A stretch of 64,000 nt of DNA from Pseudomonas palleroniana. GTDB lineage: Bacteria > Pseudomonadota > Gammaproteobacteria > Pseudomonadales > Pseudomonadaceae. The stretch covers positions 43,007 through 107,006 of the forward strand of contig NZ_PYWX01000090.1 of NCBI RefSeq assembly GCF_003031675.1. Direction: 5' to 3'. The notes under the pieces were generated by a model. It was given only the letters and a program-made list of their open reading frames with translations, was not told the DNA's origin and ran no database searches. A program made the translations under genes and the position numbers. Positions 1 through 8,801 of this stretch are shown in pieces. The first letter of the stretch is position 1. Every line of letters starts with the position of its first letter.

Positions 1-45
1 CATGCTGCCGCGATGCCATGACTGACCCTTGACGGATACCCACTT

Positions 46-1371
46 ATGCCAGCTCCCTTGATTGCTGTAGAAACTTCTCCCGACTTGCCGACGGATGCTG
101 ATGTCGTGGTGATTGGCGGTGGAATCATCGGTTCCTTTACTGCTTATTACCTGGCCAAGCGCGGCATGAAGGTCGCCCTGGTTGAAAAGGGCCGCATAGG
201 CGCCGAGCAATCGAGCCGTAACTGGGGCTGGTGCCGTCAGCAAAATCGCGATGCGCGCGAGCTGCCGATGTCTACCAAGAGCCTGGAGCTGTGGGAGCAG
301 TTCGCCGCCGAGACCGGCGAGCAAACCGGCTTTAACCGTTGTGGCCTGCTTTACCTGAGCAACGACGAAAAGGAGCTCGATATTTGGGCACGTTGGGGCG
401 AGTTCGCCCGTTCGGTCAACGTCGAGACCTATATGCTGACGGCACAGCAAGCCGCTGACCGCGGGCGGGTGACCGGCAAACCGTGGAAAGGCGGGGTCTA
501 CTCACCCACCGACGGCATCGCCGATCCCTCCCGCGCCGCCCCGGCGGTCGCCCGCGCGATCATGGCGCTGGGCAGCACGGTGCATCAGGACTGCGCGGTC
601 CGGGGCGTGGAAACCGAAGGCGGTCGACTGTCTGCGGTGGTCACCGAAAAAGGCACCATCCGCACCCGGCTTGCCGTGCTCGCCGCAGGCGCCTGGGCTT
701 CCTCGTTCTGCCGCCAATACGGCATTCGTTTTCCCCAGGCGACCATTCGCCAGACCGTGCTTCGCGTGTCGCCTCCAAGCCTGGAGCTGCCGAGTGCGCT
801 GCACACTACCTATGCCTCGATGACACGCCGTTTCGATGGCAGCTACACCCTGGCGATCAGTGGGCGCGGGCGTGTCGACCCCACTCCGCAGTTGCTCAGC
901 TTTGCACCGCAGTTCCTACCGATGTTTCAACGCCGCTGGCGCAACCTCGCCGTGGGTGGCTTCGAGGGCGCGAAGGCGGGCCATGAGGGCTGGAAGCGTT
1001 GGCGCCTGGATGCGCCGACGCCGATGGAGAAGATGCGGATTCTGGATCCGACTCCGGACGCCTCGGCGGTCAAACTGACCTACCAGCGCGGCACGCAATT
1101 GATACCGGCGCTTAAAGACTCAACGGTGACTGCCGCCTGGGCGGGGTATGTGGACAGCACGCCGGACGGCGTCCCCGGCATCGGTGAAATGGCCAACCTG
1201 CCCGGGCTGATATTAGCGGCAGGGTTCAGTGGGCATGGGTTTGGTATCGGGCCGGGGGCGGGGCATCTGATTGCGGACATTGTCAGTGGCGCGCAGCCTA
1301 TCGTGGACCCGACGCCTTATCATCCGGACCGGTTCAAATCATCGGCGTGGGGCAAAGTCGCGGATTTCTGA
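46..1371 (+). CDS. FAD-dependent oxidoreductase, DAO (D-amino acid/glycine oxidase) family
   Basis: The 441-residue protein probably oxidises an amine or amino acid with FAD in the cytoplasm. A dinucleotide-binding GxGxxG motif is visible at G24-G29 (VIGGGIIGS), with the acidic residue that ends the second strand at E47. An SSRNWGW segment at about residue 56 corresponds to the SGRNGG region of related amine oxidases. The C-terminal SGHGFGIGPGAG segment is the usual second FAD contact. The ATG at 46 is the only good start before the FAD fold. It lies upstream of a divergent group of catabolic genes on the other strand and is followed by a REP-type palindrome. The substrate is unknown; DadA-, SoxB- or PuuB-like activity are all possible. 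Confidence 0.9.
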   Translation: MPAPLIAVETSPDLPTDADVVVIGGGIIGSFTAYYLAKRGMKVALVEKGRIGAEQSSRNWGWCRQQNRDARELPMSTKSLELWEQFAAETGEQTGFNRCGLLYLSNDEKELDIWARWGEFARSVNVETYMLTAQQAADRGRVTGKPWKGGVYSPTDGIADPSRAAPAVARAIMALGSTVHQDCAVRGVETEGGRLSAVVTEKGTIRTRLAVLAAGAWASSFCRQYGIRFPQATIRQTVLRVSPPSLELPSALHTTYASMTRRFDGSYTLAISGRGRVDPTPQLLSFAPQFLPMFQRRWRNLAVGGFEGAKAGHEGWKRWRLDAPTPMEKMRILDPTPDASAVKLTYQRGTQLIPALKDSTVTAAWAGYVDSTPDGVPGIGEMANLPGLILAAGFSGHGFGIGPGAGHLIADIVSGAQPIVDPTPYHPDRFKSSAWGKVADF

Positions 1372-1403
1372 AATCGTGGATATCTGAAGTGAATATCTGA
1401 AAA

Positions 1404-1463
1404 GGGGGCTTGCTCCCGATAGCGGTGGGTCAGTTGACCCTCTGCTATCGGGAGCAAGCCCCC
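1404..1463. repeat. REP-type inverted repeat between convergent genes
   Basis: The arms GGGGGCTTGCTCCCGATAGC and its reverse complement flank a short loop. The same arm (GGGGGCTTGCTCCCGAT) appears at 49204, so this is a dispersed family and not only a local terminator. It lies between the convergent oxidoreductase and aldehyde dehydrogenase genes, where it could also end transcription from both sides. Confidence 0.85.
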
Positions 1464-1481
1464 TCTTGTTTACAGTGGATA

Positions 1482-2945
1482 TCAGGCACCGAATCCGACA
1501 ATGGCCTTGGTCTCCAGGTACTCCTCAAAACCCTGCACGCCATACTCCCGGCCATTCCCCGAACGTTTGTAACCGCCAAAGGGCGCCATCGGGTCCCAGG
1601 CCGGATGGTTCAGGTGCACCTGCCCGGCGCGAATGCGCGACGCCACGGCACGCGCAAGCTGGATGTCCTGCCCCTGCACATGCGCGCCCAACCCGTACAC
1701 CGTGTCATTGGCGATGGCGACGGCTTCATCGAGGCTGTCATACGCGATGATGCAGAGCACCGGGCCGAAAATTTCTTCCTGGGCAATGCGCATGCTGCTC
1801 GCGACTTCGGAAAACACGGTCGGGCGGGCATAGAAGCCTTTGTCAAAGCCCGGTACGCGCCCGGGGCCACCGCAGACCCGTTTCGCGCCTTCGGCGATGC
1901 CGGCTTCGATCATGCTCTGGACACGCTCGAACTGTGCCTGGTTGGCAATCGGGCCGAGTACGGTGTCCTCCGACTGCGGGTTACCGACGACGATGCCATT
2001 GGCGGTGGCCGCTGCCAGCGCTTCGACTTCCGCCAGCCTGCTCCGGGGCACGATCATCCGCGTCGGGGCGCTGCAGGATTGCCCCACGTTGCGAAATGCC
2101 GACATCACACCCAGCGGCACAGCCTTGGCAAAGTCCGCGTCGGGCAGCAGCACATTCGGCGATTTACCGCCCAACTCCTGGGTCACGCGTTTCACCGTCG
2201 GCGCGGCCGCTTGCGCCACCAGCGCGCCGGCGCGGTTGGAGCCGGTGATGGAAATCATATCGATGTCAGCGTGCGCCGCCATGGCAGCACCTACCTCGTG
2301 GCCACTGCCATTGACCAGGTTGAACACCCCAGGCGGCAGGCCGGCATCGTGCACCAACTGGGCGAACAGCAACGCGCTCAGCGGCGACAGCTCGCTGGGT
2401 TTGAGCACCACGGTGCAGCCGGCGGCAATCGCCGGGGCAACCTTGGCGGTGATCTGGTAAAGCGGCCAGTTCCACGGGGTGATGAGCCCGCATACGCCGA
2501 TGGGTTCGCGCTCGATCGCGGTGCTGCCTTCCAGCGTCTGGAAGCGATAGTCGGCCAGCAGATCACGTGCGACGCGCACGTGTTCGGCCGCCAGTGGCAC
2601 CTGCATGGCCCGTGCGAAACCTATCGCCGCGCCCATCTCCAGGCACAGTGCCTGGGCCAGCTCTTCCTTGCGTTCCAGGATCAGCGTATGGATCTTGCCC
2701 AGTACGCGGGCGCGCTCCGCAGGGGCGCAAGCCGCCCAACCGGGAAACGCCTCACGCGCCGCTGCAACGGCGCGATCGACATCTTCGGCGGTGCCGCGCG
2801 CCACCTGCGCCACCTCCTGTTCGGTGGCCGGGTTGATCACCCCGAGGCTGGCCGGAACAGCCGGCGAAACCCACTGGCCATTGATGTAGAACCTGGCCAA
2901 TACGTGGGCATCGACGCTGGGGTGGTTCGAAGAGTGTGTAGTCAT
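1482..2945 (-). CDS. NAD(P)-dependent aldehyde dehydrogenase
   Basis: This 487-residue protein belongs to the aldehyde dehydrogenase superfamily and should oxidise an aldehyde to the acid using NAD(P). The family landmarks are present: the PWNWPLYQ segment, the ELGGKSPNVLL motif carrying the general-base Glu, the catalytic Cys in NVGQSCSAP, and EEIFGPVL near the C terminus. I chose the ATG at 2945; a TTG two codons upstream would only add two residues. The gene starts a minus-strand set in front of which lie a cupin and a GNAT gene. It probably acts on an aldehyde from the nearby amine-oxidising enzymes, but the actual substrate cannot be read. Confidence 0.9.
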   Translation of the reverse strand: MTTHSSNHPSVDAHVLARFYINGQWVSPAVPASLGVINPATEQEVAQVARGTAEDVDRAVAAAREAFPGWAACAPAERARVLGKIHTLILERKEELAQALCLEMGAAIGFARAMQVPLAAEHVRVARDLLADYRFQTLEGSTAIEREPIGVCGLITPWNWPLYQITAKVAPAIAAGCTVVLKPSELSPLSALLFAQLVHDAGLPPGVFNLVNGSGHEVGAAMAAHADIDMISITGSNRAGALVAQAAAPTVKRVTQELGGKSPNVLLPDADFAKAVPLGVMSAFRNVGQSCSAPTRMIVPRSRLAEVEALAAATANGIVVGNPQSEDTVLGPIANQAQFERVQSMIEAGIAEGAKRVCGGPGRVPGFDKGFYARPTVFSEVASSMRIAQEEIFGPVLCIIAYDSLDEAVAIANDTVYGLGAHVQGQDIQLARAVASRIRAGQVHLNHPAWDPMAPFGGYKRSGNGREYGVQGFEEYLETKAIVGFGA

Positions 2946-2985
2946 GTTCAACGGGCTCCCTGGAGCGATAACGGGCGTTGCAAAC

Positions 2986-3699
2986 TTATTTCACCGCGTA
3001 AACCTTGCGCACATACACCGAGCCGCGCCAGGCACAGGGCGCGCCTTTGGCGACGAACACGGTGTCTCCGGTGTTGACCGTCAGATCGACACCCTCAGCG
3101 TCCTGAAGCGTCATGTTGCCTTCGATCAGGTACATCAATTCGTGCAGCTTGTGCGGGCGGCCGTGGCGGGCATAGGGCGTCGAGTCCCAGATGCCGACGC
3201 GCAGTTCGGTGCTGGCGTCGTCGAACAGGTTGTTGGCGCGGCATTGCGGCGCAGGGCCGATCAGGATGTGTGTGTCGGGTGCGGCTGACGGGTTGAGCTG
3301 GGCACGCGGATCGAGCCAGGTCAGGCCGGGGCGCAACGGGGCGTCGGCAAGGTCCACGGCGCAGAAGGCCCAGCAGGTGCCTGGAGTCGCCTGCAGGGTG
3401 AGGCGGGTGCCACGGCCGATGACCGCGCTGTCGCCGACGCCCAGTTCCAAAGTCTGCTCGGCGCTGTGCAGCAGGACTGAGCCTGCGTGAACCACCAGCG
3501 TTTCGCTGTGGGGGAAGTCTTCGATCACCGCTTCGCCGCTGAACGCGACCAGGCCGGCAGACACGCCGTCGTCGCTCAGCCAGGCCAGCCGGCGGGTGTT
3601 GCCGAAGGGGTCGAGCGTGCTCAGGGCCGCGTTGCGCAAGGGCGTGTCGACAGGGCTGCCGTCAGCGCGAGCGAGCATGAGGATACGGGGGGGGAACAT
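2986..3699 (-). CDS. Cupin-fold protein
   Basis: The 237-residue protein looks like a two-cupin protein. The second half has a cupin core (HELMYLIEGNMTLQDAEG, then NTGDTVFVAKGAPCAWRG, about residues 185-230), and a weaker first barrel lies around residues 60-110 (HAGSVLLHSAEQTLELGVGDSAVI contains its turn). No signal peptide is seen. The ATG at 3699 has GGAG about nine bases upstream and is preferred to the TTG at 3705. The gene sits 40 bases before the aldehyde dehydrogenase start and 20 after the GNAT stop, so the three probably form one operon. Cupins in catabolic operons are often small-molecule enzymes or sensors; the role here is not known. Confidence 0.8.
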   Translation of the reverse strand: MFPPRILMLARADGSPVDTPLRNAALSTLDPFGNTRRLAWLSDDGVSAGLVAFSGEAVIEDFPHSETLVVHAGSVLLHSAEQTLELGVGDSAVIGRGTRLTLQATPGTCWAFCAVDLADAPLRPGLTWLDPRAQLNPSAAPDTHILIGPAPQCRANNLFDDASTELRVGIWDSTPYARHGRPHKLHELMYLIEGNMTLQDAEGVDLTVNTGDTVFVAKGAPCAWRGSVYVRKVYAVK

Positions 3700-3719
3700 G
3701 GGCAATACTCCAGGAGAAA

Positions 3720-4571
3720 TCAGCCGACGGCTTGGGTGATCAGGGCAAATGCATGTATGCCTGCGCGGGCTTTGGGCGGTTCACCCTTCGCCATGCGTGC
3801 AACCTTGTCGACGCACTTCAAACCGGCCTGCTCGAGCCAGTCGTTGAGGCCGCATTCGGCCGGGATATCGATGCGCACAAAGGCGTCCGGTACCTCGGCC
3901 AGCAGCGTGCCGATCAGGTGCTTGGCCTGCTCGAGCGTCTCGGCCACTACCGGGCCGATGCAGCGCCCGCGACCAAAGGGGTACAGCAGTGCAATCGCGC
4001 GCAACTGGCCGTCGCGTTCGATGCCTACCGCGTGCTCCACTTGCAGGTCGCGCAGGATCTCGCGGCGGTCCAGGCCGCTACCGGCGCTGGCCAGGTCGAT
4101 CAGGGCGGCATGATCATCGGCATTCAGCGTGCGGCAGGTTTCGCCTGCGGCCAGAGCGGTCAGTTCGGGAACCTGCACCTGACCTTGATGCTGCTGCACA
4201 TAGCCAAATTCGACAAACCCCTGGCTGGCATAAAGCGGTGCACCGGCCAGGGTCGCGTTGAGCAGTGGCGTGCTGGTTCGGCAGGCCTTCAGGGCCATTT
4301 CCATCAAGCGTCGGCCGATGCCCTTGCCCTGATAGTCGTCGCTGACGATCACCAGGCCGATCGTTGTGTAATCACCCTGGGGGCAGGCGAACGCCGAGCC
4401 GATCAGGCGCTCACCGTCGAGTACCACAAAACCATCGCTGACCCGTTGCAACATCGCCCAATCTTCCAGGCGGTGTGGCCATTTGAGTTGCACCGACAGG
4501 TCATGGGCGGCTGGGAGGTCGGCGACCGTCATTGAGCGATAGAGGTAATCAGGGTGTGGCAGGGCAGCCAT
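3720..4571 (-). CDS. GNAT-family N-acetyltransferase with YitH/HolE-like C-terminal domain
   Basis: The 283-residue protein has an N-terminal GNAT domain with the acetyl-CoA loop QGKGIG at residues 81-86. A second half ends in RIDIPAECGLNDWLEQAGL, the pattern of the C-terminal domain in YitH/HolE-type acetyltransferases. It should transfer an acetyl group to a small amine. The start at 4571 (MAALPHPDYLYR) has a good GGAGG just upstream; a longer reading to 4658 adds only poor sequence. It is the first gene of the GNAT-cupin-aldehyde dehydrogenase group. Given the amine-oxidising surroundings, an acetylated amine intermediate is plausible but is an inference. Confidence 0.85.
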   Translation of the reverse strand: MAALPHPDYLYRSMTVADLPAAHDLSVQLKWPHRLEDWAMLQRVSDGFVVLDGERLIGSAFACPQGDYTTIGLVIVSDDYQGKGIGRRLMEMALKACRTSTPLLNATLAGAPLYASQGFVEFGYVQQHQGQVQVPELTALAAGETCRTLNADDHAALIDLASAGSGLDRREILRDLQVEHAVGIERDGQLRAIALLYPFGRGRCIGPVVAETLEQAKHLIGTLLAEVPDAFVRIDIPAECGLNDWLEQAGLKCVDKVARMAKGEPPKARAGIHAFALITQAVG

Positions 4572-5074
4572 GGCGGGCCTCCGTTGAGCACGGGTTGAGG
4601 GTCGTTGAAACGCCTGTATCCCACCTGCTTTGCGGGCTGGCAAGAGGGTGCGCAGCATTCGGTAGATTTGCCGTGCGGGAGGGTAACGCCACCATAGTTA
4701 CTACCAAATCGGAGGGGGTGCTCAGCAGCAAATGCCTCACGGCTGATGGACCTGTCCAGCGCTGTGCACGCAGTGCTTCTTTATAGAAAGGTTGTCCACC
4801 ACACATTCTGCCGCTGATCGCCCCCAGCCTTGAGCCTTCGTGCCCAAAAAGGCCCATTAAAGCGCATGAATACGGGCTTCGCCCAAGCCTGGAGCGCGCC
4901 GCAAACTCTGCTGGCGCCGGCGGCAAAAACGGTGCTTTGTATTGAGGCGGGCGCTTTTTTGACGCCATCTGCTGATTTCACAGTGGTGTAATGAAGCTGT
5001 GCTGCAACGAGGCCGACGCGCCGTCAGAGCCGCGAATGCTTGCCACCTTCCACTGACTCCAGGACCGCACCCCC
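4572..5074. other. 503-bp region without a convincing gene between divergent operons
   Basis: This stretch separates the minus-strand GNAT operon from the plus-strand HAD gene and must contain both promoters. Open frames exist here (for example 4549-4968 minus), but they start without a ribosome site, overlap the GNAT start and have no recognisable domain. The last 40 bases before 5075 lead into the HAD gene. I could not assign a regulator site with confidence. Confidence 0.5.
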
Positions 5075-5743
5075 ATGAGCTTTCTTCGTCCCAAATTCAT
5101 TACGTTTGACTGCTACGGTACGCTGACCAACTTCCAGATGGGCCCGCTGACCCGCGAGCTGTTCGCGGACCGCATCGCGCCTGAGCAGATGGATCAGTTC
5201 GTCAAGGATTTTGCCGCCTACCGCCTGGATCAGGTGATGGGCGACTGGCGGCCGTACGACGAAATTCTCAAGACCGCCCTGGCACGTACCTGCAAGCGCT
5301 GGGGCATCGACTATCGTGAAGAAGGTCAGCTGTATTACGACGCCGTGCCGACTTGGGGTCCCCATGCGGACGTGCCGGCCGGCCTGTCGAAGATCGCCGA
5401 CAAGATTCCCCTGGTGATTCTCTCCAACGCCATGGACAGTCAGATCATGTCCAACGTCGAAAAGCTCGGTGCGCCGTTTCACAAGGTGTACACCGCCCAG
5501 CAGGCCCAAGCCTACAAGCCACGCTTGCAAGCGTTCGAATTCATGTTCGACAACCTCGGCTGCGGGCCGGAAGACATCTTGCATGTGTCGTCCAGCTTCC
5601 GTTACGACCTGATGTCGGCCCACGACATGAAGATCAAGCACAAGGCGTTTGTTGCCCGCGGACATGAAGCCGCAGGCAATGCCGCCTATGGCTACCAGCA
5701 GATCACCGATATCGGTGGCTTGCCGGGCCTGGTCGGTCTGTAA
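5075..5743 (+). CDS. HAD-superfamily hydrolase, haloacid dehalogenase type II-like
   Basis: The 222-residue protein has the layout of L-2-haloacid dehalogenases: nucleophile D12 in DCYGT, motif II S117 in LSNAMD, motif III K148 in YKP. At motif IV it reads VSSSFRYD (171-178), where the dehalogenases have VSSN followed by an Asp, so the usual Asn is replaced by Ser and the spacing to Asp is one longer. Hydrolysis of a haloacid or a phosphate ester are both possible. It is the first gene of the plus-strand cluster, 31 bases before a PuuB-like oxidase, which argues for a role in catabolism of the imported compound rather than of a xenobiotic. Confidence 0.85.
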   Translation: MSFLRPKFITFDCYGTLTNFQMGPLTRELFADRIAPEQMDQFVKDFAAYRLDQVMGDWRPYDEILKTALARTCKRWGIDYREEGQLYYDAVPTWGPHADVPAGLSKIADKIPLVILSNAMDSQIMSNVEKLGAPFHKVYTAQQAQAYKPRLQAFEFMFDNLGCGPEDILHVSSSFRYDLMSAHDMKIKHKAFVARGHEAAGNAAYGYQQITDIGGLPGLVGL

Positions 5744-5774
5744 ACACCAACGTCATCGGCGTACGAGGTTAAAC

Positions 5775-7049
5775 ATGGGCAGTGAATCCTATTGGCTCGA
5801 CACCGCACCCGCCTTCACCGGCGCGCAGTTGGGTGACCTGCCCAGGCAGGTCGACGTGGCGGTGGTCGGTGGCGGGTTTACCGGCCTGTCGGCGGCCAGG
5901 GCGTTGGCCATGCGCGGCGCCAGTGTGGTGGTGCTGGATGCCGGGCGGGTGGTCGGCGAAGCCTCGGGGCGCAACGGTGGGCAATGCAACACCGGGGTGG
6001 CCCAGGATTATGCCGGGCTGCATGCCAGCCTCGGAGCCGCCAAGGCGCGGGACTATTACCAGGCTTATGAAAGCGCAGTGCAGACCGTGGTGTCGTTGGT
6101 GGACCAGGAGCAGATCGCCTGCGACATGGTGCGCAACGGCAAGCTCAAGCTGGCGGCCAAGCCCCTGCATTACGAAGGGTTGGCGCGCACCTGCGAGTTG
6201 ATCCGCCGTGAAGTCGACGCTGATGTCGAGTTGCTCGATGCCGGCCAGACCCGAGCCGAAGTCCATTCGGCGCAGTTTCACGGCGGCTTGCTGCAACGCA
6301 ATGGCGTGCAAATGCACATCGGGCGTTTTGGTGTGGGCCTGGCCGAGGCGGCGGCGCGACGCGGCGCGATGATCCATGAGCACACGCTGGTCAATGACTG
6401 GAAAGCGCAGGCCGGTGGTTATCAAGTCAACACCGCGCGCGGCTCGCTGCACGCCGGTCAAGTGTTGCTGGCCAGCGGTGCCTGCCAGCACGGTGGGCTT
6501 GGCTGGTATCGCCGACGCATCGTACCGGTGGGCAGTTTTGTCATCGTTACCGAAGTGTTGCCCCAGGCGCTCATCGATCAGCTATTGCCGCAGCACCGCG
6601 CCTATGTGACCAGCCGCATGATCGGCAATTACTTTCGCCTGACCCCGGATAACCGTCTGCTGTTCGGTGGGCGTGCACGCTTTGCGATGTCCAACAGCGT
6701 GTCGGATGCCAAGAGCGGCAAGGTACTGCAGGCCGCGATGCTGAACATGTTTCCGCAGTTGGCCCAGGTGAAGATCGATTACTGCTGGGGCGGCCTGGTG
6801 GACATGACCTCCGACCGCCTGCCACGTGCCGGGCAACATGGCGGCGTGTTTCATTCCATGGGCTATAGCGGCCATGGGGTGCAGATGTCGGTGCACATGG
6901 GCCAGGTGATGGCCGAGGTGATGGCCGGCAATGCCGCGGCGAACCCGTGGCGTGAACTCGAGTGGCCGGCGATCCCCGGGCATTTCGGCAAACCCTGGTT
7001 CCTGCCGTTCGTGGGCGCCTATTACCGCTTTCAGGACTACTTACACTGA
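5775..7049 (+). CDS. FAD-dependent amine oxidoreductase, PuuB-like
   Basis: The 424-residue protein resembles gamma-glutamylputrescine oxidase and related DAO-fold enzymes. It has GGGFTG at 32-37 for FAD, D55 at the end of the second strand, SGRNGGQ at 64-70, and YSGHGVQMSVHMGQ near the C terminus. It should oxidise a primary or secondary amine to an aldehyde or imine. The ATG at 5775 (MGSESYWLD) is preferred; the frame stays open upstream inside the HAD gene but that part has no similarity to the family. It lies between the HAD gene and the ABC importer and is probably in their operon. Confidence 0.9.
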   Translation: MGSESYWLDTAPAFTGAQLGDLPRQVDVAVVGGGFTGLSAARALAMRGASVVVLDAGRVVGEASGRNGGQCNTGVAQDYAGLHASLGAAKARDYYQAYESAVQTVVSLVDQEQIACDMVRNGKLKLAAKPLHYEGLARTCELIRREVDADVELLDAGQTRAEVHSAQFHGGLLQRNGVQMHIGRFGVGLAEAAARRGAMIHEHTLVNDWKAQAGGYQVNTARGSLHAGQVLLASGACQHGGLGWYRRRIVPVGSFVIVTEVLPQALIDQLLPQHRAYVTSRMIGNYFRLTPDNRLLFGGRARFAMSNSVSDAKSGKVLQAAMLNMFPQLAQVKIDYCWGGLVDMTSDRLPRAGQHGGVFHSMGYSGHGVQMSVHMGQVMAEVMAGNAAANPWRELEWPAIPGHFGKPWFLPFVGAYYRFQDYLH

Positions 7050-7144
7050 GTTGCCGCTGTTGCCTCACCGTCGTGTGTGTTTCCAGAACGCTCCGGATAA
7101 CCGTGAGCACTCGAACCTTTTAATTTTCGACAGGTAGCCTTGCC

Positions 7145-8782
7145 ATGACAGACAACAAGACCACGCCCTCGCTCATCTCCGGTGAAGAGAGCCTGCGGGT
7201 ATTCGAAAGCCTCAATCGCGGCATGTCGCGGCGCAATGCCCTGCAAATGCTCGGCCTCGCCGGTGTAGCGGCGGCCGGTGCGGGCAGCTTGTTCGGTACG
7301 GCCGGCAAATTGTGGGCCGATGAAGCACCGGCCGAAGGCAAGGGCAAGCCGGGCGGCAAGATCCGCGTGGCCGGTATGTCCACGTCTACCGCCGACACCC
7401 TCGACCCGGCCAAGGGCGCGTTGTCTACCGACTACGCGCGCCAATACATGTTCTACAACGGCCTGACGCGCTTCGATAGCCACATGACCCCGCACCTGGA
7501 GCTGGCCGAACGCATCGACAATGTCGACGCCACGCTGTGGACCATCACGCTGCGCAAGGACGTGACCTTTCACAACGGCAAACCGCTGACTGCCGCCGAC
7601 GTGGTGTTCTCCCTGAGCCGGCATAAGGACCCGTTGACGGGTTCCAAAGTCATGGCGCTGGTGGAGCAGTTCACCGAGATCAAGGCCACCGGGCCGAATG
7701 AAGTGCAGATCCGCCTCAGCGCGCCCAACGCCGAGCTGCCGTCGATCCTCGCGGTGTCGCACCTCTTGATCGTCCCGGAGGGCACCACCGATTTCAACAA
7801 AGGCATTGGCACCGGGCCGTTCACCGTCGGCGAATTCAAGCCCGGTGTGCGTTCGATTGCCGTGCGTAACAAGAACTACTGGAAGCCGGGCCTGCCTTAC
7901 CTCGATGAGATCGAGTTCATTGCCATCGCCGATGAGCCATCGCGGATCAACGCGCTGCTGTCGGGTGACGTGCACATGATCAACGAAGTCAACCCGCGTT
8001 CGACCACGCGCATCAGCGCCAGCCCCAAGCACCGGGTCGTCGATGCGCCGTCGGGCAACTACACCGACTTGATCATCCGTCAGGACCAGATGCCCGGCAA
8101 AAGCCCGGAATTCACCCAGGCCATGAAGCTGCTGCTGGACCGCGAACAGGTCAAGTCCGCCGTGTTCCGCGGCTATGCGGTTGTCGGCAACGACCACCCG
8201 ATTTCGCCGGGCGCGCGCTACTACAACAGCGACCTGCCGCAAACCGTATACGACCCGGAAAAGGCCAAGTTCCTGCTCAAGAAAGCCGGCATGGAGAGCA
8301 TCACCATGCCGCTGGTGGCTTCGCCGGCCGCGACCGGTTCGGTGGACATCGCCGTGTTGTTGCAACAATCGGCCAAACAGGCCGGGCTCAAGCTTGACGT
8401 CAACCGCCTGCCCACCGATGGCTACTGGTCCAACCACTGGATGAAGCACCCGTTGAGTTTCGGCAACATCAACCCACGGCCGAACGCCGACGTGATGTTC
8501 TCGCAGTTCTTCCAGTCCAAGGCGCCCTGGAACGAGTCGGGCTGGCAGAACGATCAGTTCGACCAGTTGCTGTTGCTGGCCCGTGCCGAAACCGATGACA
8601 CCAAGCGCACCCAGATGTACCACGACATGCAGGCACTGGTGCACGACCATTGCGGTATCGGGGTGCCCGTGTTCATCAGCAACATCGATGGCGTGGACAA
8701 GCGTGTGAAGGGCTACGTGGCCAATCCGCTCGGTGGTTTCATGGGCTACATGTTTGCCGAGCAAGTCTGGCTGGACGCTTGA
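7145..8782 (+). CDS. ABC transporter periplasmic binding protein, dipeptide/oligopeptide type
   Basis: The 545-residue protein belongs to the SBP family 5 (DppA/OppA). The N terminus carries a likely twin-arginine export signal: SRRNA at 28-32, then a hydrophobic stretch (LQMLGLAGVAAAGAGSL) and a WADEA segment near residue 57 where cleavage may occur. The mature part starts with the family pattern DTLDPAKG and contains the typical AEPTxxxT-like lobe features and the GTGPFTVGEFKPG segment. It would deliver a peptide-like or amine compound to the permeases encoded directly downstream. The folded, Tat-type export is unusual for a simple binding protein but occurs in this family. Confidence 0.92.
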   Translation: MTDNKTTPSLISGEESLRVFESLNRGMSRRNALQMLGLAGVAAAGAGSLFGTAGKLWADEAPAEGKGKPGGKIRVAGMSTSTADTLDPAKGALSTDYARQYMFYNGLTRFDSHMTPHLELAERIDNVDATLWTITLRKDVTFHNGKPLTAADVVFSLSRHKDPLTGSKVMALVEQFTEIKATGPNEVQIRLSAPNAELPSILAVSHLLIVPEGTTDFNKGIGTGPFTVGEFKPGVRSIAVRNKNYWKPGLPYLDEIEFIAIADEPSRINALLSGDVHMINEVNPRSTTRISASPKHRVVDAPSGNYTDLIIRQDQMPGKSPEFTQAMKLLLDREQVKSAVFRGYAVVGNDHPISPGARYYNSDLPQTVYDPEKAKFLLKKAGMESITMPLVASPAATGSVDIAVLLQQSAKQAGLKLDVNRLPTDGYWSNHWMKHPLSFGNINPRPNADVMFSQFFQSKAPWNESGWQNDQFDQLLLLARAETDDTKRTQMYHDMQALVHDHCGIGVPVFISNIDGVDKRVKGYVANPLGGFMGYMFAEQVWLDA

Positions 8783-8801
8783 GCACCGCGAGGGCAGGAC
8801 G

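Noticed and set aside
1..21. Possible tail of an upstream gene (frame ending TGA at 19-21)
   Set aside because: Only six codons are visible, which is too short to support a feature.
1410..3077. Plus-strand open frame of 555 codons opposite the aldehyde dehydrogenase and cupin genes
   Set aside because: It is an open frame created by GC-rich codon use on the other strand, where clear enzyme motifs are present.
4549..4968. Minus-strand open frame of 139 codons in the gap before the HAD gene
   Set aside because: No ribosome site, overlaps the GNAT start and no recognisable domain.
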